From NCBI RefSeq assembly GCF_036013915.1, contig NZ_CP107899.1, positions 8,410,699-8,474,698 of the forward strand: a stretch of 64,000 nucleotides of DNA, given 5' to 3'. A program made the position numbers and the translations under genes. This document shows positions 34,376 through 43,900 of this stretch, piece after piece (positions within the stretch are counted from its first letter, which is position 1; each line of letters opens with the position of its first letter). The DNA is from Streptomyces sp. NBC_00464. Lineage in GTDB: Bacteria > Actinomycetota > Actinomycetes > Streptomycetales > Streptomycetaceae. The notes beneath the pieces are model-generated. The model made no database searches and was not told the DNA's origin. It worked only from the letters and a program-made list of their open reading frames with translations.

Positions 34376-35926
34376 ATGAACGCCGAGCCGGCGCGCTTCG
34401 ACGCGCAGAGGGCAGCCGAACAGATCCATGAACACAGCCGCAGCCTGTCTCCGGAACAGCCGCTTCTGCCCGCTCAGCAGTCGGACGCCCGCTACCCGGC
34501 CGCCGACACCACAAGAGTGTTGCCAGATGCGCTGACCGACCGCGGCAACGCGAAGCTGTTCGCCCGTCTCTACTCCGACCAGTTCCGCTACGTGGTCGGC
34601 ATGGGATGGCACTCCTGGAACTGCTACCGATGGAAGCTGACCGGCGGCGAGGAGGCAGCGGTCTGGGCGGCCGGCGACATGGCGGAGAGCTTCGCCGAGA
34701 CCGACCCGAAGGGCCGCTTCAGCAACCGGGAAGTCGCTGCGCACCGCAAGCGCTCGGAGTCCACGGCCGGAGTGAAAGCGATGCTGTTCCAGGCCCAGGC
34801 AGCCCCCGGCATGCGCCTGGACCCGCAGGTCCTGGACGGTGATATCTACGCGCTGTGCACGCCGGGCGGGGTCGTCGACCTGCGTACCGGGAAGCTCAGC
34901 GACCCGGACCCGCTGAACGACATGCACTCGCGCGCCACCCAGGTCGCCCCCCGGGACATCCCGATCCCGCGGTGGAAGAGGTTCCTCAACGACACCTTCG
35001 GTGAGGACGAGCAGGGACTGGAGACCACCCGCTTCCTGCACCTGCTGCTCGGCTACTCCATCACCGGCGACGTCGGCGCCCAGGTCCTGCCCTTCCTCTA
35101 CGGCACCGGCGCCAACGGCAAGTCGGTCCTGCTGGAGGTGATCACCCAGATTCTGGGTGACTACGCCAATGCCGCGCCGCCGGGCTTCCTGATGGAGAAG
35201 GGGAAGTTCGCCGAGCACAGCACGGAGCTGACGGAACTGCACGGCCGGCGGATCGTGGTGTGCAGTGAGCTGAAGCAGAACGACAAGTTCAATGAGTCCC
35301 GCGTCAAGCTCCTGACCGGCGGCGACAGGATCACTGCCCGCCGTATGCGGCAGGACTTCATGACGTTCCGGCCGACGCACAAGCTGTGGCTGCTGGGCAA
35401 TCACCGTCCCGAAGTCGGCACCGGCGGGCACGCGTTCTGGCGCCGTATCCGTCTCATCCCGTTCGAGCGGACCGTCCCGAACGAGCTGAAGATCGACAAC
35501 CTTGCCGCCGAGCTTGTCCAGGACGAGGGCCCGGGGATCCTGCAGTGGCTGATCGAGGGCGCCCGCCTCTACCTGACCACCCGAGACCCGCTGACCGGGC
35601 CGGACTCCGTACGGATGGCGACCGCGGCGTACGAGACGACCGAGGACCACATCGGCCGTTTCCTCACCGAACGCTGCACCCGGTGCGCTGACGGCCGTCC
35701 GAATCCGGACCTGCGTGTCGAGCAGAAGCTGCTGTACGAGGTGTACGGCCGCTGGTGCTCGGAGGAGATGATCCGCCCGTCGACGAGCCGGGCTTTCGCC
35801 GGCCGTATCCGCCAGGAGCTCGGCCTGACCTCACCGGCGGACATGATCAAGAACAACGCGACCAAGCTCTACCCGGGCCTTGCACTCCTTGCTGAGGACT
35901 GTGACGGAGAAGGAGCACCGTCATGA
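34376..35926 (+). CDS. Plasmid/phage-type SF3 helicase (D5/P4-primase family C-terminal module)
   Basis: A 516-residue protein with ATG 34376 behind GAGGA. The D5-N region (KLFARLYSDQFRYVVGMGWH; LTGGEEAAVWAAGDMAESFA) precedes the superfamily 3 helicase: Walker A LYGTGANGKSVLLE, Walker B region RRIVVCSELKQND, motif C KLWLLGNHRPEV and RRIRLIPFERTVP. A C-terminal winged-helix-like part follows (YGRWCSEEMIRPSTSRAFAG). The archaeo-eukaryotic primase/polymerase domain is absent, so priming must come from elsewhere. It should unwind the adjacent origin. Stop overlaps the next start (ATGA). Confidence 0.88.
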   Translation: MNAEPARFDAQRAAEQIHEHSRSLSPEQPLLPAQQSDARYPAADTTRVLPDALTDRGNAKLFARLYSDQFRYVVGMGWHSWNCYRWKLTGGEEAAVWAAGDMAESFAETDPKGRFSNREVAAHRKRSESTAGVKAMLFQAQAAPGMRLDPQVLDGDIYALCTPGGVVDLRTGKLSDPDPLNDMHSRATQVAPRDIPIPRWKRFLNDTFGEDEQGLETTRFLHLLLGYSITGDVGAQVLPFLYGTGANGKSVLLEVITQILGDYANAAPPGFLMEKGKFAEHSTELTELHGRRIVVCSELKQNDKFNESRVKLLTGGDRITARRMRQDFMTFRPTHKLWLLGNHRPEVGTGGHAFWRRIRLIPFERTVPNELKIDNLAAELVQDEGPGILQWLIEGARLYLTTRDPLTGPDSVRMATAAYETTEDHIGRFLTERCTRCADGRPNPDLRVEQKLLYEVYGRWCSEEMIRPSTSRAFAGRIRQELGLTSPADMIKNNATKLYPGLALLAEDCDGEGAPS

Positions 35927-36078
35927 TGACGACTGGCACACGGTGGCCTGGGGAAGAACGACCGTACGATGGGTGGTGCTTTCGTCAGCAGTTCCGCTCG
36001 TTCCACCGAAGGAGCGACGGAATGAATGCAAGACCTGTCGGCGGGCAGCCGGCCGCAGACAACCAGGAGGCGAAGTGA
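35923..36078 (+). CDS. 51-residue protein in the replication operon
   Basis: ATG 35923 overlaps the helicase stop and is preceded by GAGAAGGAG. The product begins MMTTGTRWPGEERPYDGWCF and is basic and aromatic, then Gln/Ala-rich. Its TGA overlaps the GTG of the next gene. The double overlap argues that it is real and translated. An internal ATG at 36022 with its own GGAG could also be used. Function unknown, perhaps copy control. Confidence 0.55.
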   Translation: MMTTGTRWPGEERPYDGWCFRQQFRSFHRRSDGMNARPVGGQPAADNQEAK

Positions 36079-36464
36079 GCGCGATCCCACGGGAAGGCGA
36101 TCTCGCCCAGGAAGCCGAAGTCGTCTGGCTGGAGAGCACCGAAGACCTCGACTACGTCCGCCAGGCCCTCGACAAGGTCACCACCCGCCGGGGCAAGCCC
36201 CGCTACGAACGCGACGGCCGGCTCGTCGGCTACACCAACCTCGCTCCCACCGCGCCGCGGCTCCCGGACAGCGGCCTGTTCCCCCGACGCACGTTCTACC
36301 TCCTGCCACACGACCGTCCTAACCGGCCCGACGACCCTGACGGTCCCTACGCGGTCGGCTCGCCCCTCGAAGCCGTTGACCCCCGAACCATCGACGTGGG
36401 CAAGACCGGCGCCAAGACTGCCCGGTCCCAGGCCACCGCGCAGATACAGGCCGCTTCCACCTGA
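36075..36464 (+). CDS. Hypothetical protein of the replication operon
   Basis: A 129-residue protein with GTG 36075 behind an excellent AGGAGG site. Sequence (EAEVVWLESTEDLDYVRQAL; GYTNLAPTAPRLPDSGLFPR) is soluble and Pro-rich; no domain recognised. It is coupled by overlap to the 51-residue gene and so belongs to the helicase operon. Confidence 0.6.
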   Translation: MSAIPREGDLAQEAEVVWLESTEDLDYVRQALDKVTTRRGKPRYERDGRLVGYTNLAPTAPRLPDSGLFPRRTFYLLPHDRPNRPDDPDGPYAVGSPLEAVDPRTIDVGKTGAKTARSQATAQIQAAST

Positions 36465-36534
36465 GACTGAGTGCCGCTTCGGGCTGCCCCGAGGCGGCAC
36501 CCCTGCGTACGTGGCCAGACCGCCGCCGTGAAGA

Positions 36535-36968
36535 AGGTCTTTGCGGCACGTAGTGCATGAGTTTGCCGGGTCGGTCGCGTTCGTAGCGGCGTATGACGTG
36601 GCCGTTGGCCCGGTCGAGATGACTGAGCCGGGCCAGGCCGAAGCGGACCAGCATGCGGTGCACAGTGGAGGGCACCAGGCCCACCAGGTGAGCGATGCGG
36701 GCCGGTCCCCACCGCCGTGTGAGGCGGACCTTGATGATCCGGCGTTCGGTCCGGGTCGGCGTGCGCCGAGGACTGTGGCGGGGCGGCTGGAACGGTCGCT
36801 CATCCCCGCCTCACCGAGTTTGCGGTATCGCCCGGCCCGCCGCTGGGTTGTGGTCGGCGAGACCTGGAACCGCTCCGCTGCCTGGCGCAGAGCCCATCCG
36901 TCATCCATCACGCAGCGGGCCAGCCGCAGACGTCCGGTCTCGGTCAGAGGTGCATTACGGTGGGGCAT
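36535..36968 (-). pseudogene. IS481-family transposase, N-terminal remnant
   Basis: Minus-strand frames give MPHRNAPLTETGRLRLARCV, DDGWALRQAAERFQVSPTTT (HTH) and, in a shifted frame, LGLVPSTVHRMLVRFGLARL with HLDRANGHVIRRYERDRPGK, the DNA-binding half of IS481 enzymes. The integrase catalytic core is missing and at least two frameshifts are present. Confidence 0.75.
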
Positions 36969-37030
36969 GAGGGCCTTTCGGGCTGGTGTAGACGTCGCAA
37001 TCCACACCGAACCCGGAAGGCCCTCATGCG
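36964..37030. repeat. Long imperfect inverted repeat at the IS481 remnant start
   Basis: Arms 36964-36982 and 37012-37030 match at 17 of 19 positions (GGCATGAGGGCCTTTCGGG against its complement) and enclose a further GGTGT/ACACC pair. The left arm covers the transposase start codon. From 37031 to 37269 nothing else is recognised. Confidence 0.55.
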
Positions 37031-37269
37031 TTCAAGATCACCAAGCCGAGACCTGCATCACCGTCCACAACCTCCCTGGACAGAACACCTAGGGCCTGCC
37101 CGACCCGCCCGTGAGGGCCCGAGGCCTGTGGACAAGCGGAAAGGCTGGGCAGGTCAGAGGTCATTCCACGCCCGACAACAGAAACACCGACCCGCTCATG
37201 CGAATCCATCACTTGCTAACTGAGCCAGTGGATTCAGGAGGTGTCTCGGGCCATTGTATATTTCGAACT

Positions 37270-37773
37270 TTATGACCCGGCAAACGGAATCGGATCACCT
37301 TCCAAAGGAAGGTGATCGCGGTAGTACTCTGACTCGAGCCAGTCCTCCTTGACGAGCAGAGGCCTCGACATTCGCACGCCATCGACCTCCTGTGAGCGCA
37401 GAAGGACCCCCAGGTCAGTCAAAGCCAGGGAGCCATCGGAGGTGTACAACAAGCAACCTCCGTATTCGGCGGCGTAGTCGAGGAGGAATTGGTGCGTCTG
37501 CTCAGGGTCGTGGCCGGCTAGTGCGAAACCTTCCAATAGGACCTGCGGGCCCATGGCTGCATTCAAAGCAATGCACGCAAGGCTGCCTGCGTCGTAGAAC
37601 GCCTGTACCCCGTTGGCGAACTCTTCTTGTTCGTAGGGACCATCCGTCACTTTCTGTGCCTCTGATACTCCGAGCGCTGCGGCGACCTCAGCTGAGGTCA
37701 TCCCGTACCGCAGGGGCCCGATTCCAGCTCCAGGAATGAGCTCCCAGTGCTCCCGGCTTTCGTTTCCACTCAC
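37270..37773 (-). CDS. Candidate immunity protein for the RHS toxin
   Basis: A 167-residue acidic, soluble protein starting MSGNESREHWELIPGAGIGP. Pattern WELIPGAGIGPLRYGMTSAE is seen in small immunity-like proteins of actinobacteria. It is the first gene downstream of the toxin, on the same strand, and shares the lower GC content of the toxin tip. Immunity genes of polymorphic toxins occupy this position, but it does not match the Imm1-type inhibitor known for DddA, so the pairing is inferred from location. Confidence 0.6.
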   Translation of the reverse strand: MSGNESREHWELIPGAGIGPLRYGMTSAEVAAALGVSEAQKVTDGPYEQEEFANGVQAFYDAGSLACIALNAAMGPQVLLEGFALAGHDPEQTHQFLLDYAAEYGGCLLYTSDGSLALTDLGVLLRSQEVDGVRMSRPLLVKEDWLESEYYRDHLPLEGDPIPFAGS

Positions 37774-37841
37774 GTAACCCGCCCCTTCGAGTAGCCACCC
37801 GGCTCAGCGACATGCTTGAGACAAGGCAACATAGTGACACT

Positions 37842-37881
37842 CGGAGTGGCCGAGCACCAACTGGGGCGCTCGGCCACTCCG
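37842..37881. terminator. Hairpin between toxin and immunity genes
   Basis: Arms 37842-37855 and 37868-37881 are perfectly complementary over 14 bp (CGGAGTGGCCGAGC) with a 12-base loop. No T-run follows on the minus strand. It lies 36 bp past the toxin stop and may separate immunity expression from the toxin. Confidence 0.65.
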
Positions 37882-37916
37882 TGATTTCTGTATGGTCAAT
37901 CTACGGCATGATTGCC

Positions 37917-40900
37917 CTACCTTCCACCCATTCCCACTTTACCGTTGCCGTAGGTCCACTCATTAAAACCTCCCCGTGCATTCGGCCAGTGTACCGTCAG
38001 TTCTCTCTTGCCCAGAACTCTGTTCAGCACGGCATCGCAACCGAGTGGCTGCCTGCATGGCCCTGCTGGGTTATTGATATAGATCTCGGCTTTTTTGATG
38101 TCGTCCCTGATCATGACCGCAGCAAATTTCTGTTCTGCATCACTAGCGCGAGCTGACGTCGATGCGCCCTTCGTGATGCCCAATTGCTGGAGTCTTCCAT
38201 TGAGAATATCTATCAATTTCTTGTCGAGTACCTTATTGCCGCTCTGGACGCTGTAGATGCTTCCCTTGCTGGTAATCCCAAGTCCATTGGTGGGCCCACC
38301 CGCTTTATACACGTTTCGCTTAATTGCGTCCTTCAGGGCTTTCAGCGTTTGTGTAACAGAAAAAGCTTCCTCGCCGGCTCGTGCTCCTGCTAGGAGACGG
38401 CTTGGGCCACCGGGGGTCCAAGGTATGACCTGATCGCTGGGCGTTAGGTAATCGCACCGCCCGTCGACCGTACACATGAGTTGCGGCTCGGGGGGGTCCA
38501 TAAGGAGCGCTGATTTAAAGAGGCGGTAGACGACGCGGGCCACCGGCTGAACGAGCCGGAGTGGAAGGTCCGTGATACCCGGACCTGTGGGTGGCTCGGG
38601 CGACGGTGCTGCTCCAGGACTGGGGCTCGGTGTCGTACCGCTGCTGCTCTGATGGCAGGTGTAGTAGCAGCCGTTCGGGCCGGTACCCCCGATGGGCTTG
38701 CCGAGATCTTTTCGCTGCTTGCCTGTGCGGTTCATGCTGTGGCCGGTGCCGTCATCGAGATACAGGCCAGTGGGGTCGGAGAAGGTGGCAGGGTTGTTGT
38801 TGCTGTACGTGTAGCCGTTCATCTGCTGGGGGTCGGCTACGTCCAGGACCGGGTCGATGGAGATGAAGCGGCCGAGGTCGGCGTCGTATTCGCGTGCGCC
38901 GAGGTGGGTGAGACCGGTGGTCTTGGTGTCGTTGGTGCCGCCCACGAAGCCCTTGGTGCCGGGCCAGGTGGCGGGTGCCGGGCCGCGCTCTCCGCCGAAG
39001 GGAAGGGAGCGTCGCTGGGTGATGGCAAGGTCGGTGGCTTGGATGGCGAGTTCGCCGGTGCCGTGGTGATCGGCGATGGTGAAGGCGAAGGTGCCGTCGT
39101 CGTTGCGGATGGCTGTCTGGCCGCCGCCGAGGTCGAAGTACCGGGTGGCCTTGGCCTTGGTGGCGCCGGTGGGAAGGGTGACTTCGGTGTTCCCCAGGTA
39201 CAGGGTGGTCTCGGTCGGGGTTCGGCCTATGAGCCGGTTGCCGGAGGCGTCGTAGAGGTAGCTGGTGGTCTTGCCGCTCTTGGTGACAGTTTCCAGGTGG
39301 CCCTCGACGTCCCAGGTGAGCGACTGGCCCGGGCGGGTGATGGTGTTCCCGCTCGCGTCGTAGGTGTAGTTGTCGGTGCTGCTTCCGGCAGGGCCCGTGA
39401 CGGTCCGTGAGGTCAGGCGGTGCGCGTGGGGTGAGCCGGGGGTGGGGTAGGAGTAGGTGTCCTTGACGTCCTTTGCCGCGTCACCCGCTATGTCGTGCTG
39501 CGTCTGGGTGGCACGATTGCCGGCCTTGTCGTAGGTGAAGGACTGCCAGTACGGGGCTGGGCCGCCGGTCTTGTCTGCGGCGGGTGTGGCCACGCAGGTG
39601 TCGACGGGCTGGGCCCAGGCTTCGGTGAGACGGCCGAGGTAGTCGTAGGTGAAGCACTGGTTGTCCGTGCCGGTGGTGGTGGCGTCCGATACCGAGCGGA
39701 CGTTTCCTGCTTCGTCGTAGGCGTAAACGGCGTAGCGGTCGGATCCGGACTGGCCCGTTCGATCCACGCGGGAGGTGGCCAGGCGCTGGGTTCCCGGTTC
39801 GTAGGAGTTGGTGACTTCTGTGATTTTGCTTCCGCCACTCAGCCCCATCTGGAACTGCAGAGGCTTGCCGGTGTTGCTGTAGCTGCTGACGCGCGAGGTC
39901 ATGCCCTCCCCATAGACGGTTTCCGGGCGCAGCGTGGCGTTGTCGTAGGTGTAGTTGACGGAGCCGCCTGGCAGTGAACCGGCTGCGGAGTAGGCGAAGG
40001 AAGCGATCAAGCCGGAGGTTTGGAAGGTTGTTCCGGTCTGGTAGGTGCCCTGGAGGGCGCCTTCGACGGCAGGGATGACAACGGCGGTCCGGGTGGGCCG
40101 GTACAGCTCGTCGTACTGGGTGATCTTTGATGTGTAGGGCTGCCCGTTCACATAGCGGGTTGATTCGGCGAGTTGTCCCTTGGCACCTGTGACGGTGTCG
40201 TAGACCTGCTTCGTCCGCAGGGTTCCGGTGGCGGACTTCTCGCGTACCTCGGTCTGGCGGCCGAGGTTGTCGTAGACGTAGGCGAGTCCGGGGACGTCGG
40301 TACGCGAGCCCTGGACGAACGTCACCTGGCCACGGTCGTCGTACTTCGTGGTCGTGGTGCCCTGGTCCGGGTCAGTCGCCGAATCCTTACGGCCCAGCTG
40401 GTCGTAGGTGTACGTCCAGTTGTTGCCGGCGGGGTCGGTTACCTCGTCCAGTTCATTGCGCGGCGTGTAGTGGTAGAAGGTGCTGTCGTAGGCAGCGGTA
40501 GCGGCACGGGTGTGGAGCTGGCGCAGTTCCGTGGTGTTGCCGCGTGCGTCGCTGAGGGTGGTGGTGGCTGTGCCGCCGACCGGTGGGATGACAGTGACAC
40601 GGTCCCCGCCGTAGATGGTCTTGGTGGTGCTGAGGATCTGGCCTTCATCACCGTTGCCGGCCATCTCCTGGGCCTGTACGGCGCGGTTCAGCCCGTCGTA
40701 CGCAACAAGCATCTGGGTTTCGACCGAGAGCGCGTTATTCGGCTCGAAGAGCTCGGTACTGGCCGCGTCGGTGACGTAGTACGGCGCAAAGGCCCGGGTC
40801 GCGAGGCCACGTTCGTCGTAGAAGGTGTCCGTGAGGATGCTGCCGCCATCGGGCCCGGGTTCCTGGGTCTGGCGGCTTCGGAGAAATCCGTCGAACAGTT

Positions 40901-43900
40901 CGTAGGTCGTGATCTGCCCGCCGGTGTTGTTCAGCGACTTGGTTGTGACCGCGACCGCCTTGCCCTCGGCGACCGTGTAAACGAACTCTGCGGTGGGCGT
41001 CGACGTATTGCGGCGATTGGCTGCCCAGACCTTGGTCGTCCGTCCCAGTGCGTCGTACGCGTACTGGGTGACGTTGTTGTTCGTGTCGGTCTGCTTGGCG
41101 ACAAGCCCCCGCGCCGGGTCGATGTCCGTGGTGGTGGTCTGCGCTGTTGTCGCGTCGGAAGCCTGGGCTGGTGGTGTGGTCACCTTCGCCTGAGTAGCGA
41201 ATCCGGTGGCGGGCGTGTACGCGGTCGTGGTGATGCGACCGTCCGTACGGGCGGTCCGGACCGGGGTGCCGTCATCCGTGACCGTCACATTCGCGGTCAG
41301 GTCGGTCACCGTCAGCTGCCGGCCGTAGCTGTCGAACGTGCCCCCGGCTTCGAGATAGGTCGCCTTCGTACCGTCATGGCTCTTCAGGGTGGCGATGGCA
41401 GTCACGTCCCCCTTCGTGGGGACGGCACCGTAGGCGCCACCGTCGTAGACCGAGCGGACGTCGCTCAGGACGTCCTTCTTCCGGTCGACGGACGCGTCAC
41501 AGGCCTTTGCGACCGTCTCCACGCGAACCGGCATGCTGAGGATTGCGGTGGCCGCATCGCCAGCGTAGGTGGTACGTGTGCATGTGTTGTCAATCGAGGT
41601 GGAGTCGTCGCCGTAGTCGTCGGCTTCGATCACGCGGCCGGCAACGGTGTCGTGCTTGGTGGCCGTTGCGGTGGTGCGCCACTTGGTGCCTGCACCCGCG
41701 TCCAGCGACGTCCAGGTCTTGCTGCTGGAGATACCGGTGAAGTTGGAGGTGACGGTGCCCCAGTCCCGGACCTTCTTCGCGGTCTGCTGGTACCAGGGAC
41801 GGCTGATCGTCTTGCCGAGAACCTTGCCACCGGGCTTGTCGAAGGTCATCGTCTTGTAGCCGAAGCCTGCAACGGCTTCGTGGTCGGTGATGGCTTCGCC
41901 TTCGTCCGCGTCCGGTGTGACGGAGACGGACTTGGTACCTCCAGCAGCGTCCTTCCGGTCGCCGTTCATGCCGCGCAGGAAGTAGCTGTCCTGCTGGGTC
42001 TTCATCTCACCGGTGCCGCCCTGCCCACCGGTCCTGACCCTGACGTGCTCGTAGCCACGCCACTGGGACCAGGTCTTCTCCTTCTCCTTGGTCAGCCCGT
42101 CGTCATCGTCGTAATGCCAAGCGGCATCGCCGATGTAGTCGTACTGCGTGACTTGGTCAGGCGACTTCCCTGTACGGTCCGTTTTGGTCACCGATGTGGT
42201 GACGTACTTGTTGAACCACTGAAGGTTCGCGCCATCGGTGCTGTCACCGCCGATGTACTGCGGGAAGCACCGAGTGGTGTTCGTCTCGGGGGTCGGCAGA
42301 CCACTCCAGTTGCACGTCGGCTCGGAGTAGTTGGCACTGACCTTGCCGCCCGACTCATCGGAGATCGTGAAGAGGCGATCCTTGATGAAGGGGGCGTAGC
42401 CGTCCCCAGTCTTGTCGAGGCGGTTCGCAAGCTGTGTATAGGTGAACGTGGTCTTCGGCAGCTTGATGGTCGGCGTTGCCGATTCACCGGTGTGCTGAAT
42501 GCTGTCCAGCAGCAGCTGGTAGTCGACATCCGCCTTACCCCAGTGGTGTTCGAACGCCCAGGAGTCGACCTTGCCGGGGGTCCCGTCGGCCTTGAGCACC
42601 TGAGTCCTGATGCCGGTCAGCCGCTTGCGGGTCCAGAAGGACGGGGAGAGCCGGCCGCTGTCGCAGCTGCTGGCAGCCTTGCAGTTCAGGTCCCAAGGCG
42701 TGTCGTACCAGTAGCTGGACTTTGAGTCGATCGTGTCTTCTTCGCAGGTCACGCCGGTCTGTGGAAGGCAGCGCTCTGCGTTGTCGAAGATAACCTGGGC
42801 CAGCGGCTTGGCGTAGGTGTCGTTGGACCGCAGGCCGTAATTGATGTTCTTGAGGTACCCACCGCGGACGTACGTGGTGTCGTCATCGGCCTTCAGATTG
42901 CGGCCGTAGGAGTTTTGCTCCTTGCCGTACTGGTAGGTCATGGTGTTGCCGTGGGCGTCGATGACCAGGTCGAGGTTCCACCGCCATGCCTGCTGGCACC
43001 AGGACTCGGCGAAGGTTGCGCCGTGGCACTTCTCGTCGGTGTTGTTCCCGAAAACTGGGACGGTCCACGTTGAGTCTGTGGCCGCCTTGCCCGCAGCCCA
43101 TCCCGGGGGATGGTTGTAGCCGAAGTAGTAGCGGGTTCCATCCGGCGTGGTCAGTCGCCAGTACTCGCCGTCGTTGTCGCCGTTCTCCTTCTTGGTGTCG
43201 AAGAGACGGACGATCTTCGTACCGTCATCGTTCTTGAACCTGAAGGCGTTGGCACCGTCCGGTACAAGCTCGCCACCTGAGCCGTTGAACGAGATGAACG
43301 CGTTGTCGTAGGACCAGCACAGGTCGCCGGGCTTGCTGCCGTCAGCGTTCTTCACACCGTCGTCCGCGCACGGCTTGTAGCGGCGCTCGATGGACCCGGA
43401 CGACAGGTCGAAACCGTCTCCGACCCAGGAACCCTGGTTGTTCGTCCCGCCGGTACGCCCGTCGATGGCGCCCGAGGAGTAGGAAAGGCCGACGCTCGGC
43501 TTCATGCCGCCCGGTACATCGGGAACCTGGAAGTCGTAGGACCAGTTGAAGTCACCGGAGTTGAGGCTGGTGCTCCATGTCGAGGAGGGCGAGAGAGAGG
43601 TGGCCTTGTAGTCGCCCTTGTCTCCCTCTGTTGTTGCCGTGGCTGCCAGGACCGTGGGTGCGACTGTCTGGAGTGCGACGGCGCTGGCGGTCAGCGTCTG
43701 CTGAGCGCTGTCGCGGACTGCGGCGACCGGCTTGGCGACACGGCACTTCTCCTGCTCAGGTGTTGTCAGTGCGCAGGAAGGCAGCTCAACCAGGTGCATG
43801 CGGGAGGCATACGAGCCGCCGAAGGACTGGGCGAAGGAGGAGTAGTCGACGGAGACATCGACCGGTGTTTCGCCCTTGCCGGCTGAGGCAGGAACCTTCG

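Noticed and set aside
34062..34379. Possible gene between the iterons and the helicase
   Set aside because: It contains an iteron copy, lacks a ribosome site and overlaps the well-supported helicase start.
39495..42725. Long plus-strand open frames opposite the RHS toxin gene
   Set aside because: Mirror frames of a GC-biased YD-repeat gene; no start signals or domains.
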